NCBI GenBank assembly: GCA_027922465.2
Contig: BQMF02000142.1
Location: 744,001-808,000 of the forward strand
Length of the DNA stretch: 64,000 nucleotides
Source of the DNA: Turritopsis dohrnii
Lineage: Eukaryota; Cnidaria; Hydrozoa; Anthoathecata; Oceaniidae
Direction: 5' to 3'
Shown piece by piece: positions 31,021-41,182 of this stretch (within the stretch, counting starts at the first letter, position 1; each line of letters begins with the position of its first letter). The notes under the pieces were generated by a model. That model saw only the letters and a list, made by a program, of their open reading frames with translations. It had not been told where the DNA came from and did no database searches. Position numbers and translations under genes: made by a program.

Positions 31021-31103
31021 CTTCTGATCCACTATTGAAGTCTTGACTTGAATATCCACCTAAAATGTGGATTACACTCAAACGTAATCAAGTTCTTTTT
31101 ATA
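31021..31103 (-). promoter_or_regulatory. TATA promoter and non-coding leader exon of paralogue 2
   Basis: TATAAAAAG (31103-31095, minus strand) lies about 30 bases before the inferred start site. The ATG-less leader ends GATCAGAAG at 31021 before GTAAGAAAG. It is nearly identical to 25308-25390. GATTAC-GTTTGAGT-GTAATC lies near the start site and the two further hairpins lie in the leader. Confidence 0.7.
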
Positions 31104-31140
31104 AGGAGATACGTCCCAATTATATAGAGTTAGTAGTGTA

Positions 31141-31343
31141 AGGCTCGATTTACACTCTACAAATATTCTGAATAAATAATTTATCCTATTTTTATAAAGC
31201 AATAACAGATGGTTGTAATTTTTGTCATCATCGGAGTAATACAAGCATAAAAAAAATTACTATGTTAAAAAAATATGAATTTTCCCCATTTCATTCTCAA
31301 AAGGAATCGTAACATATCACTTCTCGGTGTAGACAGAGCCTAA
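31141..31343. repeat. Short MITE upstream of the paralogue 2 promoter
   Basis: AGGCTCGATTTACACTC and GTGTAGACAGAGCCT form imperfect inverted ends. Orthologous in position to 25422-25614. Confidence 0.55.
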
Positions 31344-32111
31344 GTTGCGGAAAAAGGTAGGGTTTTCCCCATGTAATTCTTATGATCTTATCATAACTTT
31401 TATTTTGTAAAAAACTGATATTCATCTTACATGATAAGCACTCTATGTAAATCTGCCTTTTGCAGCTTCAAGATGGAAAACGATTAAAAAAAAATATCAA
31501 GGATAACTGGAAAAGTCTGGTAGAACTGGTAACTCACTTTTTCATGTACGAAAGTCTCTGTGAAAAAATAGAGAAGTTTTATAATTTGGTTACAATATTG
31601 TGGATACGATGAAAACCAGGCTTTAATCTGTTTTGTCAAATAACTGCCGCAGGAAAATATAAAGGTGACGTTTTGACGTCAGAAACTATCGACTATTATG
31701 ATCGCAAAGGATTGACGTCACGGAGGTAATAACACAAACTACGAATCACGCTTTAGAAATCTGTTATTCATTCTCAGTCTCATACTGAGGAAAATGATGA
31801 GTCAAAATAAATAAAGTCTCTCAAGGTTCATTTTTCTAACTTCAAACGCACCCATCTCATCATACCAATGATTATACAGATCACTGGCCTGCTTGAATCT
31901 TTTAATAAAGATGAAACTTAAGGTCCATGCGTCATAATGCCATACTTTCTCAAACATTTTAATTCGGTGTTTAAACAGAAATTCGGGAAAATTTAAAAAG
32001 GTTGTTATTGAAATGCAAGCAACTATAAAACTAAGTTAAAGATGCATTGCCACTGCTGGATCACAATGACGATTATGAGCACTGCTCTATTACCACAAGG
32101 TAATGCAAATA
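31344..32111. other. Intergenic sequence
   Basis: No gene seen. It ends at the TA target of a pogo-like MITE. Confidence 0.4.
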
Positions 32112-32261
32112 CAGTGGACCCTCAATAATTTGATTTTCCATTACTCGAACTGATTCAGTAAGTCCCTCTAAGCTCAAACCTAGCAACATCACTCTCTCGA
32201 ACTTTCCATAATTCGAACGATTTGTTTCCCCTTCGAGGTTCGAGTTAAAGAGAGTCTACCG
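32112..32261. mobile_element. Pogo-like MITE (150 bp)
   Basis: CAGTGGACCCTCAATAATT at the left and GAGAGTCTACCG at the right are imperfect inverted ends with TA outside each (32110-32111 and 32262-32263). Multiple TTCGAAC/GTTCGAG words lie inside, as in pogo/Tigger-type elements. The duplicate block starts inside it (32147). Confidence 0.65.
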
Positions 32262-32437
32262 TAATAACAAATCGTGCAATCTGGATTTTGAGCAATCCTA
32301 TTGGTTAAAGACAGTTTAATACGGCTGCATAATCGTCGTGTCGAAATCAACTCCTTAATGCTGCGAAAATTCGACTCTATAAAGTGAAAAACAAATAAAG
32401 TGCAAGTTTTGCAGACTGGCGAATAAAACTTTTGAAT

Positions 32438-32617
32438 GGCCCCTTGGGACATCAGCAACATGAAAAATCTGTTGCTGCAACATTTTTATGGGTGAAATTT
32501 GTTGCAGCAACAAGCAAACATACTATGGAGTCACGAGCAACAAATGTCTTGTTGCTATGGTAACAAAACAGATTTTTGTTGCAACAGTACGAAAAATGTT
32601 GCTCGTGTCCCCTTAGC
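32438..32617. mobile_element. MITE with TTGTTGC-rich arms, copy 1
   Basis: Imperfect inverted ends (CCCCTTGGGACATCAGCAAC and GTTGCTCGTGTCCCCTTAGC) and repeated TTGTTGC/GCAACAA words. A related but different element is inserted at 37050-37521. The same copy is present in the other duplicate. Confidence 0.6.
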
Positions 32618-33184
32618 TTAACAATCTTGCCTGATTGAATTGTTTAAAATCAGTTAAGCAATAGTTAGCACGATAATAACTATGAGCGTCTGAAGCCATG
32701 CCGAATTTGGTGTGGTTGTTTTGATGTAGGATAATAAAACCTGTAAACCAACTGTCGCATTTTTGCTGAATTTTATCAGAATAAAAGAAATTCAATTCGA
32801 GGCTGTAATTACGCGGCCGTATAAAGCTGTCACAAAGAACGAGTTAATAACCGCCCTCGTAGTTAGTACATGATAGCTTGTTATCTAGAATTATTTCTAT
32901 TGTTTCCTTTAATCGTTTAATCTTTTGTTGACGCAAATTGGCCGTAAAGGAACAATACCACGCTCATCTATAATTTGAATTGTAATTTGCGATATTACGT
33001 TAAACTTGTTGATCCAAAGAAGTTATACAAGGTTTACACCATGAAGTTTCGATTAACTGAGATTATTAATTGAACTGTATGCTAATTGATCATCTAAACT
33101 TCATTAGTCCATCAATACTGAATATTGCCATTTAGAAAACGCTTCTTTTGACAGTAGAGCTAGCTTTCTTGTGTGTTTGAAATC

Positions 33185-34996
33185 ATGAAGCTTTTACTTT
33201 CGTTACTGCTATTTTCAACACTTCTGCTGGCGTGTGTCCACGGTACGTAACGGATAAGAAAGGTTTTGATTTTATTGACACAATATAGGTAAATGAAAAC
33301 TCATTTTCTGGATTCTTACTTCAGGTTGCGGTCGCCTACCTACTGGTCGATTGATATGCATCGACAGTGCTATTCCAAGGGATGCAGGTAACTCTACTAG
33401 CTACTAATTGTTATTACTGAACAGACAGAGTTGATTTAGGGCGTGGTTTGTTCTACAACTAATACTTACTGCACTCAATAAACTCTGCTATTCCACGTCT
33501 TCATAAACATAAATAACATGACTGCGATAATAAAATATAAGATCAACTGAGTAAAGGCTAAATGATGGGCGTGGCTGAGTAAAGGCTAAATGATGGGGCG
33601 TGGCTGACTGTCAATACAGAAAATGGAATATCGTAAATGTTAGATAAAATGAAAGAGGGTTAAGTTTCATAAAATGGAATAGAAGATTAAAGCGTGTCGA
33701 TGACCTAAATTTTGTGGTAATCTCAGTTTATGATATGTTGAGTCAAAGTAAACCATTGAAGTTGAGGTTCAAATAAAAGTTAATTGGAAAGAGATCTGTT
33801 TTCGATGCGTCGCATGTACGTTTCTGGCTGCGTTCTTTGTGGTATGTAGTTGGATATTTAATGGTATACTTTGTTCTTTGTGGTTTAGGTCAATGGCATC
33901 AAGTTCATCAAAACATAAGAGCAAAACATCGAGGTAAAGAAATATAATGTATCTTTTGAGTGTAGTCCTATATGAGGACAATAATATCAGTGAAAACCCC
34001 AGTTTTAGCTTAGACATGATAAGATGACTCGCTTAACAGTCGAAATATCTGTTCATTTTGCTGACGTCATTAGTAAGTAATAAAATGATACATTCAATAA
34101 AACAATGAATAACATCAAAACGGCTACTATTGAAAAGACCAGAATCATGTCTAAATTGAAAGTCTGGTTATTTATCTTATGTTTTTGCGTCAGGAAAGTG
34201 TGGTGCACATCATGAAAGTTTTATATATTGTATAATATATTTCACACATTATATCTAAGAATAATTCAAAGATGTGTTTATAAAATAATCCAAGTAGAAG
34301 CAACAATGATTAATCCATTTTGACAATCGGTATATTTTGGTATTTGATACCATTTTAACTTTAATTAACATTTTGATGACACAATGTTTTTTTCCAAACG
34401 AATATTCTTCCGCTTCTTAGATTATGCTGATGAAGCAACAAATGACATGAGGAGAATTATGTCACTTATTGCAAAAGTAAGTTAATTATGAATAAATGCT
34501 AATAGAATGCTGTCTATGTAATTGATAGTTAACTGCGGTGGAAAGACGTTTCTTGTTTGAAGAAGCGAGACATCATGTAAATGTCCTTGGTGTCCCAAAT
34601 CAAAAGAACACAAAAGAAGGGTTAGTATTTCGTCAGTTGAATAAGAAGTATTTCTTGTATTTTTAGAGTAGTCAAAAGTGATCATGCAAGACACCACAGA
34701 TCAAAGTATTGATCATCAAATAAGAAGAATTTTTTGTTTGTTTGAAGTAATTTGATATGCAAGAGGAAAATGTTAAAAACGACCTGCATCTTTTCTACCC
34801 GGTGACATATTAAAGGAAGTTATAAAGCCAAACCCAACTATGCAGTTACACATTCCCCCAGTAGGCAAATTTGAAACCGTGAAGGAGTGCTTGTCTGTAA
34901 AAGTATGCACACTATTGCAATAAAAATACTCTTCTTCGCAGTGACTTTTTGACAATTTGCCCGCTGGGCCTTTTTACAAGCATCTGTAAATATTGA
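33185..34996 (+). CDS. Small secreted four-cysteine protein, copy 1 (six exons)
   Basis: Predicted exons are 33185-33242, 33325-33387, 33889-33933, 34421-34476, 34529-34620 and 34942-34996. All have GT-AG introns with matching phases and give 122 aa. Exon 1 is a signal peptide (MKLLLSLLLFSTLLLACVHG). The mature chain starts near GCGRLPTGRLICIDS and contains four cysteines, two near the N-terminus and two near the C-terminus (LTICPLGLFTSICKY), with a charged helical middle (EATNDMRRIMSLIAK). Such a layout suggests one or two disulphides closing a secreted peptide. I do not recognise the family and make no functional claim. The 52-base intron before exon 5 is short but has good borders. There is no obvious TATA box and no close poly(A) signal. 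Confidence 0.68.
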
Positions 34997-36949
34997 CTAA
35001 CATGATTAACATTATACTAGGTTTCATAGGGTACTTAAGTGATACTTCCAGAAATTGATGATTCTCGTTTACCCACAAGAACTGTCCATTTGTTGAATGT
35101 GTTTTTCTTCAAGCTGATCCTCGATGTGATGCTTAATACATGTCTGTGATTTATCAAGTCTGAACCTGTTGTTGCATATAAATACATTGTTACTTATACT
35201 CTGGAAGCCCCAGTTATTTCGCATTTTCATATTCCACTTCAATGGGCTTCAAAGCAGCGTATCAGCCCATTACGAGCCATTGACGGATTGCACACTGGCC
35301 TTTGTGCAACTTAGAGCAATGCTATACGTATCTCTGTCGGTAAGTCAACTACTAGTTGCAAGTCGGCTGGCAGAAGGACCAACCATTACGAATGGAAGTC
35401 AAGGACTGAAAACTCTCAGTTATTCATTTATTTATTTACCAACAATGCAACAGTGCTTAGACGTTTTAAACGTTCGCTCGTGTTTTAAATGGTTTAGTTT
35501 TTTTGTAGAAAGATTTTTCAAAAGTTTGTTCGTTAGACTTAATGACGCATTTCTGTTTGTCATCACATCAAGAAATTTTTGATTCTTGACATTGTGATTC
35601 GTTTATTCGAAATCTTTTCTTTAAAACCATGTAATTGCTATGTTCCGCGCATCATATTGACGGTGAGAGAGCAGTTTGAATGTGATGAGACGCAGAAATG
35701 TACGTAATAAAGTGAAATGATCTTTTAAATCAATATTTCAAAACAATTAACATAACCTAAAAGAAAAGAAATCGTTCTTAGTTCGGTTACTATTCGACTA
35801 GTTATGAACTTCATAAATGAAATGTTAGCGTCAAAGAAGTACTTTGGACAAGATTGGTGTTAAATTGTGCATGAAAAGCCGTTTTACCGTTATGTTTTAC
35901 CGGGGAAAATTGATGTCATTCTGTTTATTTGCATCGAAAATTCGCAGGAATTTCCATTTTAAGAGATTCGTTGTTTGCTGAATTTTTGAAGATCTATCAG
36001 AAAATAAAATAAAATCACCACAACTTTTTTTATTCCATGTTATTCCGCGTCCGGAAATCCTTGAAAGCGAATAAAGGCACCTTTCTTTTTTGTTTGTTTA
36101 ATATTTGATTGGCGCACGCAGCTAATCTCTAAAACGTCCATGTAACGGATGGCTGCTGCTGTCCGAGTGTCGTTCTTGCCAAATTGGAAATTGGAAATCC
36201 ATTGGTTCATACAATCGCCGTCTCAATGTTGATTGGTGCATAAAGCGCCACTATTACGAAAGGGTGTTTATTATCTTTAATATTGCGCTAGTTTATTGGC
36301 TAAAATTTCCGCCATGTGATCATCTGGGTATTTTCCGACTTTCTTTTGCATGCCGTTAGCATAATGGTGTACTAGCAGCGTGACCGAAGAAGCCCACTTA
36401 GGTTTCCAAAAGTTAATTGATCAATGTGGAATAAATTTAAAAGAAGATTTAGACTTACAAAACCACAAATGAAGGGTAGAAATTTATTATCATATAATTG
36501 TAGTTATCCAATGATTCTACTGTGTTCATTTTTTTCTAAAAACAAGTTCTCAATGTTTTGTAAAAAACAGTAACGTAAAGCGGGGTGTCTTCGATCATTT
36601 TTGCCACTATTTTAAAGGTAACTTCCGAAATACTAAACCATTACTTCTGAAACTTTGGAATCATTACATTACATATTTCTTCTATTTCAGTGCAACATTT
36701 CACATTAACTAAACTTGTAATTCCAGAGAAATTTTGATCAGCTTATGAGAATGACAATGTTTTTAAAGCGCCGCTATTACAATATTAACAGACCACCATT
36801 TGTCATCCGCGGTAAATGTTCCACCGTAAGAGATCGTTAATGTTAGTAAAATGTTAGTAAAACAAAAGATATTTATGGCGTTCACACATGTGTGACACTC
36901 GTTAATATGAAACGAAATTAACATTGAAATTTCATTGTATCTCACACAA
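34997..36949. other. Unique spacer between the duplicated blocks
   Basis: A 137-codon frame at 35169-35582 is hydrophobic and unrecognised, probably chance. I see nothing else. Confidence 0.4.
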
Positions 36950-37049
36950 GAACTGATTCAGTGAGTCCCTCTAAGCTCAAGCATAGCAACTCTATAACTC
37001 GAACTTTCCATAATTCGAACGATTTGTTTCCCCTTCGAGGTTCGAGTTA

Positions 37050-37521
37050 AGCTTCGGGGACACGGGCAACATTTTTCATGCGATTACAACAAAAATCTGT
37101 TTTGTTGCAATCGCAAGACATTTGTTGCTCGTGTCCGCATAGTATATTTGTTTGTTGCTGCAACAAATTTCACCCATAAAAATGTTGCAGCAACAAAAAA
37201 AAATATCAAATCAGTTTGATATTTTTTGTTGTTGCTGCAACACATTTTTCATGTTGCAAGATCGTTTTGTAAAATGTTGCTAGTGTCCCCACATTTGCAA
37301 TATGCTTTTATACAAAACCTTTGTTTTAATCCAATGATATTTGTTTATTTTTGCTGACATGTAAAAACAAGTTTGCTTCCATAATCATAACAACATGGCT
37401 TCCGACGAGAGCACGCAGTATTTTGTTGCAAGAAACTCAACATAGGCGACACTACGTGCGGCTGCAACAAAAAATATTTTGTTGCAATCGCTTGAAAAAT
37501 GTTGCCCGCGTTCCCGAAGCT
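37050..37521. mobile_element. Harbinger-like MITE present only in copy 2 (472 bp)
   Basis: AGCTTCGGGGACACGGGCAA and its inverse (TTGCCCGCGTTCCCGAAGCT) bound the insert, flanked by TTA on both sides (37047-37049 and 37522-37524). Copy 1 has the intact empty site (GAGTTAAAGAGAG, about 32243-32255) with a single TTA. The paired filled and empty sites confirm a 3-bp duplication, as in PIF/Harbinger. Arms are rich in GCAACA/TTGTTG words. Confidence 0.9.
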
Positions 37522-37714
37522 TTAGATAGAGTCTACCGTAACAACAAATCATACAATCTGGATTTTGAGCAATCCTATTGCTTAAAGACAGTTTAATACG
37601 GCTGCATAATCGTCGTGTCGAAATCAACGCCTTAATGCGGCGAAAATTCGACTCTATAAAGTGAAAAACAAATAAAGTGCAAGTGTTGCAGACTGGCGAA
37701 TAAAACTTTTGAAT

Positions 37715-37896
37715 GGCCCCTTGGGACATCAGCAACATGAAAAATCTGTTGCTGCAACAATTTTATGGGTGAAATTTGTTGCAGCAACAAACAAACCTAC
37801 TATGGAGTTACGAGCAACAAATGTCTTGTTGCTATGGTAACAAAACAGATTTTTGTTGCAACAGTACGAAAAATGTTGCTCGTATCCCCTTAGCTT
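37715..37896. mobile_element. MITE with TTGTTGC-rich arms, copy 2
   Basis: Equivalent of 32438-32617 within the second duplicate. Confidence 0.6.
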
Positions 37897-38465
37897 AACA
37901 ATCTTGCCTAATTGAATTGTTAAAAAACAGTTAAGCAATAGTTAGCACGGTAATAACTATAAGCGTCTGAAGCCATGTCGAATTTGGTGTAGTTGTTTTG
38001 ATGTAGGATTATAAAACCTGTAAACCAACTGTCGCATTTTTGCTGAATTTTATCAGAATAAAAGAAATTCAATTCGAGGCTGTAATTACGCGGCCGTATA
38101 AAGCTGTCACAAAGAACGAGTTAATAACCGCCCTCGTAGTTAGTACATGATAGCTAAGTTAATATCTAGAATTATTTCTATTGTTTCCTTTAATCGTTTA
38201 ATCTTTTGTTGACGCAAATTGGCCGTAAAGGAACAATACCACGCTCATCTATAATTTGAATTGTAATTTGCGATATTACGTTAAACTTGTTGATCCAAAG
38301 AAGTTATACAAGGTTTACACCATGAAGTTTCGATTAACTGAGATTATTAATTGAACTGTATGCTAATTGATCATCTAAACTTCATTAGTCCATCAATACT
38401 GAATATTGCCATTTAGAAAACGCTTCTTTTGACAGTAGAGCTAGCTTTCTTGTGTGTTTGAAATC

Positions 38466-40260
38466 ATGAAGCTTTTACTTTCGTTACTGCTATTTTCAAC
38501 ACTTCTGCTGGCGTGTGTCCACGGTACGTAACGGATAAGAAAGGTTTTGATTTTATTGACACAATATAGGTAAATGAAAACTCATTTTCTGGATTCTTAC
38601 TTCAGGTTGCGGTCGCCTACCTACTGGTCGATTGATATGCATCGACAGTGCTATTCCAAGGGATGCAGGTAACTCTACTAGCTACTAATTGTTATTACTG
38701 AACAGACAGAGTTGATTTAGGGCGTGGTTTGTTCTTCAACTAATACTTACTGCACTCAATAAACTCTGCCATTTCACGCCTTCATAAACATAAATAACAT
38801 GACTGCGATAATAAAATATAAGATCAACTGAGTAAAGGCTAAATGATGGGGCGTGGCTGAGTAAAGGCTAAATGATGGGGCGTGGCTGAGTGTCAATACA
38901 AAAAATGGAGCATCGTAAAGGTTAGGTAAAATGAAAGAGGGTTAAGCTTCATGAAATGGAATAGAAGATTAAAGCGTGTCGATGACCTAAATTTTGTGGT
39001 AATCTCAGTTTATGATATGTTGAGTCAAAGTTAACCATTGAAGTTGAGGTTCAAATAAAAGTTAATTGGAAAGAGATCTGTTTTCGATGCGTCGCATGTA
39101 CGTTTCTGGCTGCGTTCTTTGTGGTATGTAGTTGGATATTTAATGGTATACTTTGTTCTTTGTGGTTTAGGTCAATGGCATCAAGTTCATCAAAACATAA
39201 GAGCAAAACATCGAGGTAAAGAAATATAATGTATCTTTTGAGTGTAGTCCTATATGAGGACAATAATATCAGTGAAAACCCCAGTTTTAGCTTAGACATG
39301 ATAAGATGACTCGCTTAACAGTCGAAATACCTGTTCATTTTGCTGACGTCATTAGTAAGTAATAAAATGATACATTCAATAAAACAATGAATAACATCAA
39401 AACGGCTACTATTGAAAAGACCAGAATCATGTCTAAATTGAAAGTCTGGTTATTTATCTGATGTTTTTGTGTCAGGAAAGTGTGGTGCACATCATGAAAG
39501 TTTTATATATTGTATAATATATTTCACACATTATATCTAAGAATAATTCAAAGATGTGTTTATAAAATAATTCAAGTAGAAGCAACAATGATTAATCCAT
39601 TTTGACAATCGGTATATTTTGGTATTTGATACCATTTTAACTTTAATTAACATTTTGATGACACAATGTTTTTTTCCAAACGAATATTCTTCCGCTTCTT
39701 AGATTATGCTGACGAAGCAACAAATGACATGAGGAGAATTATGTCACTTATTGCAAAAGTAAGTTAATTATGAATAAATGCTGGTAGAATGCTGTCTATG
39801 TAATTGATAGTTAACTGCGGTGGAAAGACGTTTCTTGTTTGAAGAAGCGAGACATCATGTAAATGTCCTTGGTGTCCCAAATCAAAAGAACACAAAAGAA
39901 GGGTTAGTATTTCGTCAGTTGAATAAGAAGTGTTTCTTGTAATTTTAGAGTAGTCAAAAGTGATCATGCAAGACACCACAGATCAAAGTATTGCTCATCA
40001 AATAAGAAGAATTTTTTGTTTGTTTGAAGTAATTTGATATGCAAGAGGAAAATGTTAAAAACAACCTGCATCTTTTCTACCCCGTGACATATTAAAGGAA
40101 GTTATAAAGCCAAACCCAACTATGCAGTTACACATTCCCCCAGTGAAGGAGTGCTTTTCTGTAAAAGTATGCACACTATTGCAATAAAAATACTCTTCTT
40201 CGCAGTGACTTTTTGACGATTTGCCCGCTGGGCCTTTTTACAAGCATCTGTAAATATTGA
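38466..40260 (+). CDS. Small secreted four-cysteine protein, copy 2 (six exons)
   Basis: Predicted exons are 38466-38523, 38606-38668, 39171-39215, 39703-39758, 39811-39902 and 40206-40260, with the same phases and splice sites as copy 1. The encoded 122-aa protein is identical to copy 1. I find only two coding differences, GAT to GAC in exon 4 and ACA to ACG in exon 6, both silent. Non-coding differences (indels and substitutions in introns and upstream) are more frequent. Both copies therefore look intact and recently duplicated. Confidence 0.68.
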
Positions 40261-41182
40261 CTAACATGTACGTACAGAAAGTATAATATGGCAATATAAA
40301 ACATTTGGTTTGTTCGTGTTTTTATAAACACGATATTATCGATAAAGGAATAAGGAAAAGAAAAACAGAATATAGCGGTGAAGAACAGAATTTCTTTCAG
40401 ACATATTATAATTTTCTTTACATTCAGCCTCTATACTTCACATATATACCAAAAATGTCCAGGCTAAACTCTTGAATACGACGTAGAGCGATGACCAATG
40501 TGAGCGGTGAAAATTTTGATGTTTTTCGTCGTTAATTTCGGAAAAAAGTGATTGTTTCGCTTGAAGACGATCCTGATGATATTCCACAATAAGAATCTAA
40601 AAGAAAATCTTAAAAAATGTGAAAAACGGTATGTTTCAGGGGCGGATCTAGGATTTTTTAAGGGTTAGGTAAATTTTTTTTGCCAAACACACATAAGGGT
40701 GCAATCGATGAAATTTACGCCAGTTTACGCCCAATCTAATACATACTTTTCGAAATGTAAAAAATATTAACTCGAATTCATTCGTCCTAACGTAAGGAGT
40801 TCTATAATGCAAGCCTGTATTGTTGCACTAATGGAACAAGGGAAATAAACAAAAGAAAACTAATTGAGTATGAATGGAATGTATTGAACTACTTTATGTA
40901 GGCCAAAATAATATTTTCTGCCAGATTGGAGGTTAAGTAAATAACCAATAAATTACTTCATCTGTTATTTTCTTCATTTTCTTGATTGCTTGTACATGAA
41001 CAGGAAGAATCGATCAAATGAAAACATACTTGTAATGAATCAAATAAATAAATTTTCTATCACCTATACCATGATAGATTGGAGCACTCAGATAAATACA
41101 TGATATTTCATCATCTATGTACTGGTCAAGATGGTCAGATAGAAAGAAAAGAAAAGAAATTATGTTAAGAAATACAGTAAAA

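Larger units (their letters stand above)
32147..35004 (+). repeat. Tandem segmental duplication, copy 1
   Basis: Sequence from GAACTGATTCAGT to CTAACATG is repeated at 36950-40268 with very few differences. It contains the whole secreted four-Cys gene and its upstream region. The copies are about 5.28 kb apart at the genes and are separated by 1.9 kb of unique sequence. Confidence 0.93.
36950..40268 (+). repeat. Tandem segmental duplication, copy 2
   Basis: Second copy of 32147-35004, longer by a 472-bp MITE at 37050-37521 and shorter by about 20 bp in the last intron. Its left edge falls inside the pogo-like MITE, which is therefore 5'-truncated here. Confidence 0.93.

Noticed and set aside
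35169..35582. A 137-codon hydrophobic frame
   Set aside because: No domain, no splice or promoter context, and composition expected of chance A+T-rich sequence.
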